From: Bordetella petrii | GTDB lineage: Bacteria; Pseudomonadota; Gammaproteobacteria; Burkholderiales; Burkholderiaceae_B | Direction: 5' to 3' | Assembly: GCF_017356245.1 (NCBI RefSeq) | Contig: NZ_JAFMZZ010000001.1 | Coordinates: 219,073-283,072, forward strand | Length of the DNA: 64,000 nucleotides | In this document: positions 19,758 through 30,415 of the stretch, one piece after another | How positions within the stretch are numbered: the stretch's first letter is position 1 | Layout: every line of letters begins with the position of its first letter | Notes under the pieces: model-generated | The model's database searches: none | What the model saw: only the letters and a program-made list of their open reading frames with translations | Told to the model about the DNA's origin: nothing | Translations under genes and position numbers: made by a program

Positions 19758-20386
19758 ACTCTCCCGCCACGCTATCCGACGAGCTCTTCGCGCAGTTGCA
19801 GGGCGCGCCGATGCAGCAGATTTCCCAGCAACTGGGCACCGACGCCGCCCAGACGCGCGATGCCGTCGGCGCCGCCCTGCCGATGCTGCTGGGCACCCTG
19901 GGCCACAATGCCTCGCAACCGCAAGGCGCCGAAGCCCTGTTCGGCGCGCTGCAGCGCGACCACGCCGGCGGCGGCGCCGACCTGGGCGGCCTGCTGGGCT
20001 CGCTGCTGGGCGGCGGCGCTGGTGCCGGTGCCGGCGCCGGCCAGGCCGACGGCGGCGCCATCCTGGGCCACATCTTCGGCGACAACCAGCAGCGCGCCCA
20101 GGACAACCTGGGCCAGGCCACCGGCCTGGGCGGCAACAATGCCTCCAGCCTGCTGAAGCTGCTGGCGCCCATCGTCATGGCATTCCTGGCCCAGCGCATG
20201 CAGGGCGGCGGCATGGACGCCGGCGGGCTCAGCGCCTCGCTCGGCCAGGAACGCGATGCCGCCCGCCAGCAGGGCGGCCTGGGCGGCGGACTGCTGGGCT
20301 CGCTGCTCGACCAGGACGGCGACGGCCAGGTCGGCCTGGGCGACCTGCTCAAGATGGGCGGCGGCCTGCTCAACGGGCGCGGCTAG
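19754..20386 (+). CDS. DUF937 domain protein with EF-hand-like loop
   Basis: A 210-residue Gly/Ala-rich protein. The helical DUF937 region (about 5-160) carries LFAQLQGAPMQQISQQLGTD, LPMLLGTLGHNAS, GAILGHIFGDNQQRAQDNLG and LLKLLAPIVMAFLAQRM. The C-terminus has a calcium-binding-type loop DQDGDGQVGLGDLL (about 185-198) between two GLLGSLL/GGGLL glycine runs. There is no signal peptide. Its start overlaps the transporter stop by four bases. Function is unknown for the family. Confidence 0.8.
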   Translation: MNSPATLSDELFAQLQGAPMQQISQQLGTDAAQTRDAVGAALPMLLGTLGHNASQPQGAEALFGALQRDHAGGGADLGGLLGSLLGGGAGAGAGAGQADGGAILGHIFGDNQQRAQDNLGQATGLGGNNASSLLKLLAPIVMAFLAQRMQGGGMDAGGLSASLGQERDAARQQGGLGGGLLGSLLDQDGDGQVGLGDLLKMGGGLLNGRG

Positions 20387-20410
20387 CGCGCGCCCGCCTC
20401 CGGCATCGCG

Positions 20411-21457
20411 CTAGAAGCGGTGCCGGATGCCCACGCTGATCTGGCGCCGGCTGTTGTCTTCGCCGCTGTCCAGGTCGCGCGTATCGCTGTGGTTGTAGAA
20501 GGCGTACAAGTCGGTGCGCTTGGACAAACCGTACTGGTAGCCGATCGCATAGGCCTTGATCTTCGAATCGGTGGTCTGCTGCCATGACGCCAGCAGCGCG
20601 CCCGGCCCCACCGGCACGCGCACGCCGGCCGTCCAGGCGTAGTCCTTCTCCACGTCCTTGGCCGGGCCCTTGTTGGCATCGCTGATGCGCCCCGCCCCGG
20701 CGTACACGCGCACCACCTCGAAATCGTACGAGCCGCCCAATTGCCAGTTGCTGGTGTCGCCGGCGGGATTGGCGCGGCCGCTGACCCGGCGCTGGTCCAC
20801 GTACAAGTGCTCGTAAGTCAAGGCCAGACGCAGCGGCCCTTTCCCGTAGCGCACTCCGGCGGTCAGCATGCGGTCATTGTTGCTGTTGCCGAACTCCTGG
20901 TCGCCGTCCACCGCGAAGCTGTAGCCCAGCGCGGCCTCGAAGCCGTGCATCTTGGGCGACCGCCACATCACCATGTTGTCGGCGATGCCGCTGGAGCCGA
21001 AATCACCGTCGTTATAGCCGAAGGTGGTGCTCAGCCCCGAGCGCGACCAGGCGATCGAGAACGGCGTGGCCACGCCGCCCCATTCGCGGCCCAGCACCCA
21101 CTGGCGTCCCAGCCGGACTTCGCCCAGCGTGGCGCTTTGCAGGCCCACATACGCCCAGCGGCCGAACAGCCGGCCCGACTGCGCGGACGTGCCGTTATCG
21201 GCGTTGAAGCCGCTTTCCAGCTGGAAGACGGCCTTCAGGCCGTCGCCCAGGTCTTCTTCGCCCTTGATGCCCCAGCGCGACCCGGATTCGTTGCCGCTGT
21301 CGATGCCCTGCGACGTGCCCTTGGCGTCGTCGTGGTCGTTCATGTAGCCCAGGTCGACCAGGCCGTACAGGGTGACGCTGCTTTCGGCCTGCGCCGCGCC
21401 GGCCAGCCCGGCCGCGGCAAGCGCCAGGGCCAGCATGGTGTTGGCGGTTCTTCTCAT
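20411..21457 (-). CDS. Gram-negative general porin (OmpC-like, Burkholderiales type)
   Basis: A 348-residue outer-membrane beta-barrel porin. A cleavable signal peptide of about 24 residues ends AGAAQA, followed by the typical mature start ESSVTLYGLVDLGY. Further signatures are SGSRWGIKGEEDLGDGLKAV, FQLESGF and RLFGRWAYVGL. The protein ends in aromatic SVGIRHRF for BAM recognition. Shine-Dalgarno GGAGGA lies before the ATG. It is a single gene; regulation is not visible. Confidence 0.92.
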   Translation of the reverse strand: MRRTANTMLALALAAAGLAGAAQAESSVTLYGLVDLGYMNDHDDAKGTSQGIDSGNESGSRWGIKGEEDLGDGLKAVFQLESGFNADNGTSAQSGRLFGRWAYVGLQSATLGEVRLGRQWVLGREWGGVATPFSIAWSRSGLSTTFGYNDGDFGSSGIADNMVMWRSPKMHGFEAALGYSFAVDGDQEFGNSNNDRMLTAGVRYGKGPLRLALTYEHLYVDQRRVSGRANPAGDTSNWQLGGSYDFEVVRVYAGAGRISDANKGPAKDVEKDYAWTAGVRVPVGPGALLASWQQTTDSKIKAYAIGYQYGLSKRTDLYAFYNHSDTRDLDSGEDNSRRQISVGIRHRF

Positions 21458-21558
21458 GGTTTGCTCCTCCGTTGAAAAAACTGGGTCGCGGGCCGCGCGC
21501 GAGCGCGGTCCGGCGGCGGCCCGGCGGGCCGCGATGACAATCGAATATGAAAGCGGGG

Positions 21559-22467
21559 CTAGCGCGCGGCGCAGCCCGTTACGCGGGCGGCCGCGGCGGC
21601 CGCCATCTGGTCGTTGCTGTGCCCCGCGCCGGGCACGTGCTGCAGTTGCCAGCCGAACGCCAGGCCGCGCTGCTGCGCCAGCTGCCGCGCCTGCGCGTAG
21701 AAGCGCTCGCCGCGCGTCTTGCGGTCGGGCCCCTGCGCCTGCGCGCCATCGGTCTTGCGCATCACGCCGCCCTTGCGGCGCACGTCATCGTCGCCCAGCA
21801 TCAGCAACAAGGGCGCGCCCAGAAAAGCATCGACCTGCGCATCGCTCACGCCGGGCACGTCGCGCAAGCCGTAAGGCCAGTCGACGTCGCGGTCCGGATA
21901 GGTGTACCAGCCCGAATTGGCGGCGATGATGCGGCAGGCCTGGCTGTGCGGGCGAAACAGCGCGTAGCGGTGGGCGAACTGCGCTCCGGCGCCGTGGCCG
22001 TACAGCGTATAGCCCGCCTGCGCGGTGGCCTGGCGCCGCGCGAAATCGGCGAACACCGCGTCGGGCACGGCAAAGCTCCATTGCCGCGGCGGGTTGCTTT
22101 CGGCCGGCCGGACCTTGCCGGTGGCTTCGGCATGCGACACCGCATGGAAAACATTGCCCAGGTTGTAGCCGTTGGCGCCGCGGTAGGCTTGGCGGGTGAA
22201 CAGCGGCGCCAGCACCATCAGCTTGCGCTGGCGCGCGATGTCGATCCAGCCATCGCGGTATTCCCGGGCGTTGCGCTTGATGCCGTGCAGCAGCACCACC
22301 ACCGGCGTGTCGGCGCCGTAGCTTTCGGGCTTGAAGTAGTACACCTGCACGGGCTGGCCCGTGTCGGCATTGCGGAATTCGTACTCGCCCGCGCCCGCGG
22401 CCAGCTCGGCGCGCGCGGCGCCGGCAGCGGCCAGCGCGGCCAGGGCCGTGATGAACAATCGCTTCAA
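21559..22467 (-). CDS. Alpha/beta hydrolase (PHB-depolymerase-like), nucleophile Ser replaced by Gly
   Basis: A 302-residue exported alpha/beta-hydrolase-fold protein with signal peptide MKRLFITALAALAAAGAARA. Fold motifs: VVVLLHGIKRN (oxyanion region, 57-66), acid residues in LLLMLGDDDV, and catalytic-type His in VPGAGHSNDQ. The nucleophile elbow reads YGHGAGAQFAHR, with Gly159 (codon GGC at 21991-21993) where GHSAG is expected, so normal hydrolysis is doubtful. The start is TTG at 22467 with AGGAGA 8 bases upstream. It is divergent from the LysR gene at 22621. Confidence 0.8.
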   Translation of the reverse strand: MKRLFITALAALAAAGAARAELAAGAGEYEFRNADTGQPVQVYYFKPESYGADTPVVVLLHGIKRNAREYRDGWIDIARQRKLMVLAPLFTRQAYRGANGYNLGNVFHAVSHAEATGKVRPAESNPPRQWSFAVPDAVFADFARRQATAQAGYTLYGHGAGAQFAHRYALFRPHSQACRIIAANSGWYTYPDRDVDWPYGLRDVPGVSDAQVDAFLGAPLLLMLGDDDVRRKGGVMRKTDGAQAQGPDRKTRGERFYAQARQLAQQRGLAFGWQLQHVPGAGHSNDQMAAAAAARVTGCAAR

Positions 22468-22555
22468 TTCTGTCTCCTGTGGCGGACTGCGCCGCTTTTT
22501 TTTCGATGGAACCCTTGTTCGTCTTCTGGCATCCTATCGCCGTTGACCACACCGA

Positions 22556-22586
22556 TTATTCGAATTAAGCAATGACATCTTCGAAA
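22556..22586. promoter_or_regulatory. ATTCGAAT/TTCGAA sites between hydrolase and LysR genes
   Basis: An 8-bp palindrome ATTCGAAT (22558-22565) and a second TTCGAA (22580-22585), 22 bases apart, lie in an AT-rich interval just upstream of the LysR start. The same ATTCGAAT, with two more TCGAAT elements, recurs upstream of the substrate-binding-protein gene at 30377-30413. This suggests one LysR protein acts at both. Confidence 0.5.
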
Positions 22587-22620
22587 TAATGAAATCATCG
22601 TTCGCCACCCGCCCCGCGCC

Positions 22621-23580
22621 ATGAACCTGAAATCCCTGCGCCTGTTCCGCCTGATCGTGCTGCACGGCTCGCTGGCCTCGGCCGCCGAACGCCTGCACCT
22701 CAGCCAGTCGGCGGCCAGCCGCCTGATCGCCCTGCTGGAAGACGAGATCCGCCTGAAACTGTTCACGCGCGCGCGCCGCCGCCTGCTGCTCACACCCGAA
22801 GGCGAGCTGTTCTTCCAGGAAGCCGAGCAGATTCTGATGGGCGTGGACGAGATTCCGCGCATCGCCGAAGACATCCGCGGCAAGAACCGCGAAAAATTCA
22901 CGCTGGTCACTTCGGTGCCGCTGGGCACCTGCCTGGTGTCGCCCGCCATCAGCGACATGCGGCGCCACGAACCCGACTTCGATTGCCGCATCCACATCGA
23001 AGGCCGTTTCGAAATCGAGAACAAGGTGGCGCGGCGGCGCTACAACCTGGGGCTGATCTCGCTGCCCATTACCAACGCCATCGTCGAACTGCAGGTCGAG
23101 CCCGTGCTGCAGGTGCGGGTCGAGGCCCTGCTGCCGCGCAGCCACCCGCTGGCCGAGCGCGACGCGATTCAGGCCGAAGACCTGCTCGACCAGCCCATCG
23201 TGTCGCTGCAGCCGCACCAGCTATGGCGCCGGCGCCTGGACGAAATCTACGCCACCGCCGGCGCCAAGCCGCGCATGGCCATCGAGACTACATCCACGCT
23301 GATGGTGCAGCAGCTGGTGCGCGACGGCAACGGCGTATCCATCATGGACCGCACCTGCGCCCGCCTGCTGCCCGGCGACAGCGTAGTGTTCCGCCCCATC
23401 GCGCCCGAGCGCTGGGTGACCTACGCCTGCATTTTCCCGACCTCCGGCCGGCCGCCGCTGGCCGACCTGTTCGTCGACAGCCTGCGCAGCTATGTGCGCC
23501 GCCTGTGCCGCGAAGACACCGAGGCGGCGCCCAGCTTCCGCCTGCTCAAGCCCGGCGATCAGGCCAGCGGCGCCGCCTGA
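22621..23580 (+). CDS. LysR-type transcriptional regulator (CysB-like subgroup)
   Basis: A 319-residue regulator with an N-terminal winged HTH (LKSLRLFRLIVLHGSLASAA, ERLHLSQSAASRLIALLEDE). The LysR effector domain (about 90-295) includes FTLVTSVPLGTCLVSPAISD and MVQQLVRDGNGVSIMDR. Its 3' end overlaps the convergent lyase gene by 22 bases. It faces the peptide-ABC/lyase operon at whose far end the same TTCGAA sites occur, so it is the likely regulator of that operon. Inducer unknown. Confidence 0.9.
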   Translation: MNLKSLRLFRLIVLHGSLASAAERLHLSQSAASRLIALLEDEIRLKLFTRARRRLLLTPEGELFFQEAEQILMGVDEIPRIAEDIRGKNREKFTLVTSVPLGTCLVSPAISDMRRHEPDFDCRIHIEGRFEIENKVARRRYNLGLISLPITNAIVELQVEPVLQVRVEALLPRSHPLAERDAIQAEDLLDQPIVSLQPHQLWRRRLDEIYATAGAKPRMAIETTSTLMVQQLVRDGNGVSIMDRTCARLLPGDSVVFRPIAPERWVTYACIFPTSGRPPLADLFVDSLRSYVRRLCREDTEAAPSFRLLKPGDQASGAA

Positions 23581-24925
23581 GCCGCCGCCGGCGCCAGTTC
23601 GGCCGCCAGGCCGCGCGCCAGCGCCGCGGCGCGCAGGGCGATGTCGCGGCTGTTGCCGGTATAGCGCGCCGGATCCAGCGCATCCTCGATCTGCTCGCGC
23701 GTGTAGTGCGCGGCCACATCGGGCTGGCCGCTCAGCACGTCGGCCAGCGCGCAGCCGCGGCGGCGCGCCTCGCGGATGGCGGCGTGAACGCGGTCGTGCG
23801 CGTGCTGGCGGCCCAGCGTCGCCGCCAGCACCATCATCAGCCGCTCGGACGCGATCACGTCGGCCGAACGCGCCAGGTTCTCGCGCATGCGCGCCGGGTC
23901 GAAGCGCACCAGCGCCAGCAGTTCGTCCAGGCGCACAGCCACGTCGTAGGCCAGCGGGCAGGCCTCGTCGATCAAGCCGTACAGCTGCTGGTTGGTGGCC
24001 GAATCCCCCTCGTGGCTGGGCTGGCCGGCCTCGAGCGCCGGCGCGGCCAGCGCCCGCAACCGGGCTGCCCGCGCGATCAGGCTGACCACGTGCTTGGGGT
24101 TGTCTTTGTGCGGCATCGTGCTGCTGCCCACCACCCCATCGGGCAGCGCCTCGGCCACTTCGCCGATCTCGTCGGCCATCAGGGTGTAAAGCTCGTTGCC
24201 CATGCGCGAGCAGGCCATGGCGAATAGGGACAGCACCAGCACATATTCGCAGAACGGGTCCAGCATGGCGCGCGAATGCACCAGCGGGCTGGCCAGGCCC
24301 AGGCGGCCGGCGATGGCGCCGGCCAGTTGCATGCCGTCCGGCCCGAACGTGTGCATGGCGCCGATCGCCCCGCCGAACACCAGCGAAAAAGCGCGCGGCT
24401 CGACCTGGCGCAGCCGCTCGACACAACGCGCCAGCTCTTCGATCCAGCTGGCCACCTTGAAGCCGAAGGTGATGGGCAGCGCGTGCTTGCGGTTGGTGCG
24501 CCCGGCCATCACGGCATCGGCGCTGTCCTCGGCCAGGGCGGCCAGCGTGTCCAGCGCGCTGCCGATGCGGGCCAGCAGCAGCGCGTGCACGCGCCGCATC
24601 TGCAGCACCCGCCCGCCCAGGATGATGTTCTGCGTGGTGCCGCCCCAGTGCACGTAGCCGCCGGCCTCGTCGCCGCAGGCGTGCGCCAGCGCGTGCACCA
24701 CCGACAGCACGGGCGCCATGGTGCGCTGGATGTCGGCGCGCAGCGCCGGCAGGTCCAGGTGCTGCAGCGAGGCGTGCGCGGCGATGCGCTGCGCGTGCTG
24801 CGTCGGGATCAGGCCCAGGCTGGCCTGCGACAGCGCCAGCGCGGCTTCGATGTCCAGCCAGGTCTGCCAGGTCTGCTCGGTAGAAAACAGCTCCGCCACC
24901 GAGGCGGGCAGCGCTGCGGCACGGC

Positions 24926-24929
<4 letters not shown>
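23559..24929 (-). CDS. Adenylosuccinate lyase / PcaB-like lyase of the fumarase superfamily
   Basis: A 456-residue homotetrameric-type beta-elimination enzyme. The superfamily signature GSSTMPHKDNPKHV carries the catalytic loop serine. Conserved regions are HACGDEAGGYVHWGGTTQNI, MAGRTNRKHALPITFGFKVA and GEVAEALPDGVV. The C-terminal ADSL-type domain is near RMRENLARSADVIASERLMM. It is the last gene of the peptide-import operon and overlaps the ATPase gene by four bases. Purine biosynthesis is unlikely in this setting. A C-N lyase acting on an imported amino-acid conjugate is inferred, not shown. Confidence 0.82.
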
Positions 24930-26830
<1,901 letters not shown>

Positions 26831-26856
26831 GTTTTTCTTCCGTGAATGGCGGTCCG

Positions 26857-27795
26857 CTAGCCGCGCTTGTCCGGCGAAGTGACATCGCGCAGGCCGTCGC
26901 CCAGCAGGTTGGCGCCGATCACCAGCAGGAACAGCGCGATGCCGGGCAGCACCACCAGCCACGGCCGGTGGAAGATGGCCATCTTGCCTTCGGCGATCAT
27001 CAGCCCCCACGACGGCGTGGGCGGCTGGATGCCCACACCCAGGAACGACAGCGCCGCCTCGGCCAGCACGGCGATGCCGACCTCGAAGGTGAACACCACA
27101 ATGATCTGGTTGAGCAGGTTGGGCAGGATTTCATGGAACAGGATCTGGCGCCGGTTACTGCCCACCGCCTTGGCCGCCGCCACGAAATCGAGCTGCCGCA
27201 GGCGCAGCGTGCTGGTGCGTGTGACCACCAGGTAGTATGTCCAGTGCAGGCCGCCGATAATGCCGATCACCACCCACAGCGACGGGCCGATGATGAACAC
27301 CAGCGCCATGGCCAGCAGCAGCCCCGGCAGCGCCAGCTGGCACGTCAGCAGAAAGCTCACCAGCGAATCGACGCGCCCGCCGAAATACCCGGCGCAGATG
27401 CCCAGCGCCACGCCGATCAGACAGCCCACGCTGGCCCCGCCGAAGCCCACGATCAGCGAAATGCGGGTGCCGTAGATCAGCCGGCTGAGGTAGTCGCGCC
27501 CTACCTGGTCGGTGCCGAACACGTAATCCCACGAACCGCCCGGCGCCCATACCGGCGGCACCAGGCGGTGCGCCAGCGATTGCGCGTAGGGATCGTGCGG
27601 CGCCAGCCAGGGCGCGAACACGGCCACCGCCAGCAGCGCCAGCACGATCAGCGCGCCGGCCTGCAGGCCGCGGTGGCTGCGCACGCGCCGCCAGAACGCC
27701 TGCCGGCGCTGGGCATCCAGGTCTTGCGCCGCGTCGGCCGCATCTTGCGCGGCCGCCGGCGCGATGCCCGCCATCAAGGTTTTTTGTTGGTTCAC
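26857..27795 (-). CDS. Dipeptide/oligopeptide ABC transporter permease, DppC type
   Basis: A 312-residue inner-membrane permease with an N-terminal OppC_N helix (LQAGALIVLALLAVAVFAPW), FGTDQVGRDYLSRLIYGTRI (typical DppC/OppC), and five further helices. The EAA loop is LDFVAAAKAVGSNRRQILFHEILPN. GTG at 27795 is the suggested start, 5 bases past the DppB stop; an ATG at 27774 and an overlapping ATG at 27834 are alternatives. It pairs with DppB and the double ATPase downstream. Confidence 0.88.
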   Translation of the reverse strand: MNQQKTLMAGIAPAAAQDAADAAQDLDAQRRQAFWRRVRSHRGLQAGALIVLALLAVAVFAPWLAPHDPYAQSLAHRLVPPVWAPGGSWDYVFGTDQVGRDYLSRLIYGTRISLIVGFGGASVGCLIGVALGICAGYFGGRVDSLVSFLLTCQLALPGLLLAMALVFIIGPSLWVVIGIIGGLHWTYYLVVTRTSTLRLRQLDFVAAAKAVGSNRRQILFHEILPNLLNQIIVVFTFEVGIAVLAEAALSFLGVGIQPPTPSWGLMIAEGKMAIFHRPWLVVLPGIALFLLVIGANLLGDGLRDVTSPDKRG

Positions 27796-27799
27796 GCGC

Positions 27800-28717
27800 C
27801 TACCCCATACGGATTCGCGGATCGAGCAGCGCATTGAGCACGTCCGCCAGGAAATTCATCACGATGAAGACCAGCGCAAAAATGAAGATCAGCATCTGCA
27901 CGGTCGGAATGTCGCTGCCCAGGATGGACTGCAAGGTCAGGCGGCCCAGGCCGTTGATGGCGAAGATCGACTCCACGATCACCGAGCCGCCGAACTTCTG
28001 GCCCAGCTGCACCGCCAGCACGCTCACAATGGGCAGCATGGCGTTGCGCATGGCATGCCGCAGCAGCAGCGACACGCCGCGATAGCCCTTGGCGCGCGCG
28101 GTGCGCACATAGTCGGAACCCATTACCTCGATCAGGCCGGCGCGGGTCAGCCGCATCACCGCGGGCACCGAGCTGGTGCCCAGCACAAGGGCCGGCAGCA
28201 CATAGTGCAGCCAGGTGCCGTCGCCCGACACCGGGAACACCGGGATCATCACGCTGAACAGGATCACCAGCACCAGGCCCAGCCAGAAATTGGGAATCGC
28301 CTGCGCCGACACGGCTACGCCCAGCGAAAAGCGATCCAGCGCCGAATTGGGCCGCAGCGCCGCCGCCACCCCCAGCGGAATGGCCAGCAGCACCGTGATC
28401 ACCACCGCCATCAACGCCAGGCGGATGGTGGGCGGCGCATGTTTGGCCACCAGTTGGCTGACCGAGTCGTGCCAGTAGTAGCTCTTGCCGAAATCGCCGC
28501 GCACGGCATGCGACAGCCAATTGCCGTAGCGTTCCATGAACGGCCGGTCGAAGCCGTACTCGTGGCGGATCTGCTCGACCAGCTCGGGCTCGGCGTTCTC
28601 GCCCGCGATGGCCTGGGCCGGGTCGGTGGCCACGTTCAGCAGCACGAAGGTGGCAAAGGACACAGTCAGCGCCACCAGCACCGCCAGGCCCAGGCGTCTT
28701 AGCGCAAAGCGCAACAT
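27800..28717 (-). CDS. Dipeptide/oligopeptide ABC transporter permease, DppB type
   Basis: A 305-residue inner-membrane permease with about six helices. It begins MLRFALRRLGLAVLVALTVS, as DppB proteins do. It contains the periplasmic segment EYGFDRPFMERYGNWLSHAVRGDFGKS, LTRAGLIEVMGSDYVRTARAKG (EAA loop) and GGSVIVESIFAINGLGRL. Shine-Dalgarno GGAG precedes the ATG. It is separated from the binding-protein gene by a terminator-like hairpin. Confidence 0.9.
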   Translation of the reverse strand: MLRFALRRLGLAVLVALTVSFATFVLLNVATDPAQAIAGENAEPELVEQIRHEYGFDRPFMERYGNWLSHAVRGDFGKSYYWHDSVSQLVAKHAPPTIRLALMAVVITVLLAIPLGVAAALRPNSALDRFSLGVAVSAQAIPNFWLGLVLVILFSVMIPVFPVSGDGTWLHYVLPALVLGTSSVPAVMRLTRAGLIEVMGSDYVRTARAKGYRGVSLLLRHAMRNAMLPIVSVLAVQLGQKFGGSVIVESIFAINGLGRLTLQSILGSDIPTVQMLIFIFALVFIVMNFLADVLNALLDPRIRMG

Positions 28718-28738
28718 GGGTGGTCTCCGTTGATCAGG

Positions 28739-28766
28739 AAAAAGGCGCGCCGCGAACGCGGCGCGC
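28739..28766 (-). terminator. Attenuator/terminator hairpin between binding-protein and permease genes
   Basis: Perfect 10-bp GC stem (arms GCGCGCCGCG / CGCGGCGCGC, 28745-28766) followed on the minus strand by CCTTTTT. It directly follows the binding-protein stop and precedes dppB. Partial termination here would give more binding protein than permease, a common arrangement in ABC importers. Confidence 0.7.
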
Positions 28767-28774
28767 GACGCCGG

Positions 28775-30316
28775 CTAGGGCTGCTTCCAGCGCGCCTCGT
28801 ACAGGCGCGGCAGGCCGTCGGGCGGAATGGGAAACTCCAGATCCGGCGACATCAGGTAGTTGACCGAGTACGTGTACAGCGGAATCCAGTAGGCCTGGTC
28901 GGCAATGATCTGCAGCGCCTGGTGGTACAGGCCGGCGCGGCGCGCGCTGTCGTTAGTGCGCTCGGCGTCGGTCACCAGCTGCATGACCTGGGGGTTGCGC
29001 GACAGGTTGCGGTCGGTGTCGCCGAAATGGATGCGCGCGATCATGGCCGTGTCGGCGGTGCCGCCATTGGCCCACGAACCGATATACGCGCGGATCTTGC
29101 CCGCGGCCCGGGCGCGGTCCAGCGAAGCCAGCTGGCCATAGCGCAGCTTGACGTTCACCCCGGCGGCCGACAGATCGGCCGCCACGGCCTCGGCCACGGC
29201 GCGGTCGCGGTAGGCCCATAGCTCCAGCGGCTGCTCCTGCTTGTAGTGCGCCTCGGCCAGCAGGGCCTTGGCCTTGGCCACGTCGTACGGATAGCGCGGT
29301 ACGTCCTGCGAGCAGCCGAACTGCGTCGGATGGCAGGCCGTGTACAGCGGCTCGGCCACGCCGCCGATCAGGAACTTGGCGATGGCGTCGCGGTTCACCG
29401 CGTAGTTCAGCGCGCGCCGCACCTTTACGTCGGTCAGCGGATTGGGGCCGGTCACGCCGGAAGCGTCCAGCACCACGAAGCTGACCCGCAGGCTCGGCCC
29501 GGCCTTGCCCACCGCGCGTCCGGTGGCCGCCATGCTTTGCGCCACGTCCAGCGGCATGTCATAGGCCCAGTCCACTCCGCCGCTCATCAGCTCGGCCTGC
29601 TGCGTGCCCCAGTCGGGAATGGTGCGCGCCACGATGCGGCCGATGGCGGCCCGCCCCTTGGGGCTGCCGGCATAGTAGCCGTCGAACCGCGCCAGCACCG
29701 CCTTCTGGCCCGGCTGGAACGACTCGACGCGGTATGGGCCCAGCCCGTCGGGGTGCAGGGCCTGCGCGCCGCGGTCGTCCTTGCCGTCGACCTGGTAGGC
29801 GCCGTTGCGGCGGATCGGGATGCGCCGCGCCATGTCGCGCAGCGCCAGCGGATACACCGCCTTCAGGTGGAAACGCACCTGGTAGGGGCCGAGCTTTTCC
29901 ACGCTCTTGAGCCAGCGGCCCACCGTGCCCGAGGCGCGCGTGCCGCTGTCGGGCGACAGCACCCAGTTGTAGGTGTAGACCACATCGTCGGCCGAGAACG
30001 GCGCGCCGCTATGAAAATGCACGCCCTCGCGCAGCGTCACGTCGATGGTGGTGTCGTCCACGTACTTGTACGAGGTCGCCAGCATGGGCGAGATCTCGTT
30101 GGTCTTGGTGTCGACGTCGAACAGGCGGTCGTCGGTCAGGTCCGACAGGATCACGTGTTCCTGCGACGTGGTGTACAGGTAGTCCAGGTTCACCACTTCG
30201 CGCTGGAAAGCCACCACCAGCGTGTCGTCGTCGCGTCCGGCCCAGGCCTGCGTGGTGGCCGCCGCGCAGGCCAGCGCCAGAACGCCGGCCCAGCGCCGGC
30301 AGTGTCGCAATAGCAT
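28775..30316 (-). CDS. Peptide/nickel-type ABC transporter substrate-binding protein (SBP family 5)
   Basis: A 513-residue periplasmic receptor. Signal peptide of about 26 residues (to TQAWA-G), then the family-5 start DDTLVVAFQREVVNLDYLYT and LREGVHFHSGAPFSADDVVYTYNW (conserved SBP_bac_5 signature). AYWIPLYTYSVNYL occurs near the end. Shine-Dalgarno AAGGAG is 6 bases before the ATG. It is the first gene of the operon binding protein-DppB-DppC-ATPase-lyase. The ligand may be a peptide, opine or amino-acid conjugate; it cannot be told from the sequence. Confidence 0.9.
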   Translation of the reverse strand: MLLRHCRRWAGVLALACAAATTQAWAGRDDDTLVVAFQREVVNLDYLYTTSQEHVILSDLTDDRLFDVDTKTNEISPMLATSYKYVDDTTIDVTLREGVHFHSGAPFSADDVVYTYNWVLSPDSGTRASGTVGRWLKSVEKLGPYQVRFHLKAVYPLALRDMARRIPIRRNGAYQVDGKDDRGAQALHPDGLGPYRVESFQPGQKAVLARFDGYYAGSPKGRAAIGRIVARTIPDWGTQQAELMSGGVDWAYDMPLDVAQSMAATGRAVGKAGPSLRVSFVVLDASGVTGPNPLTDVKVRRALNYAVNRDAIAKFLIGGVAEPLYTACHPTQFGCSQDVPRYPYDVAKAKALLAEAHYKQEQPLELWAYRDRAVAEAVAADLSAAGVNVKLRYGQLASLDRARAAGKIRAYIGSWANGGTADTAMIARIHFGDTDRNLSRNPQVMQLVTDAERTNDSARRAGLYHQALQIIADQAYWIPLYTYSVNYLMSPDLEFPIPPDGLPRLYEARWKQP

Positions 30317-30376
30317 GTCTTCTCCTTGGAATTATGAGATTTCCAGGCATGCTACCGTGGCGATTAGCTGCGTAAC

Positions 30377-30413
30377 TTCGAATTACCCGCAAAAAACATC
30401 GAATTATTCGAAT
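30377..30413. promoter_or_regulatory. TTCGAA sites upstream of the peptide-transport operon
   Basis: TTCGAATTA (30377-30385), ATCGAATTA (30398-30406) and the palindrome ATTCGAAT (30406-30413) lie 60-97 bases upstream of the binding-protein start in an AT-rich stretch. The second and third are arranged about one turn apart. The same ATTCGAAT occurs next to the LysR gene at 22558. Confidence 0.5.
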
Positions 30414-30415
30414 GA

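Noticed and set aside
21515..21531. GC hairpin between the hydrolase and porin genes
   Set aside because: The stem is short with no T run on either strand, so a terminator call is not supported.
26831..27010. N-terminal extension of the double ATPase
   Set aside because: The 60 extra residues are the out-of-frame reading of the DppC gene; homology starts at the ATG at 26830.
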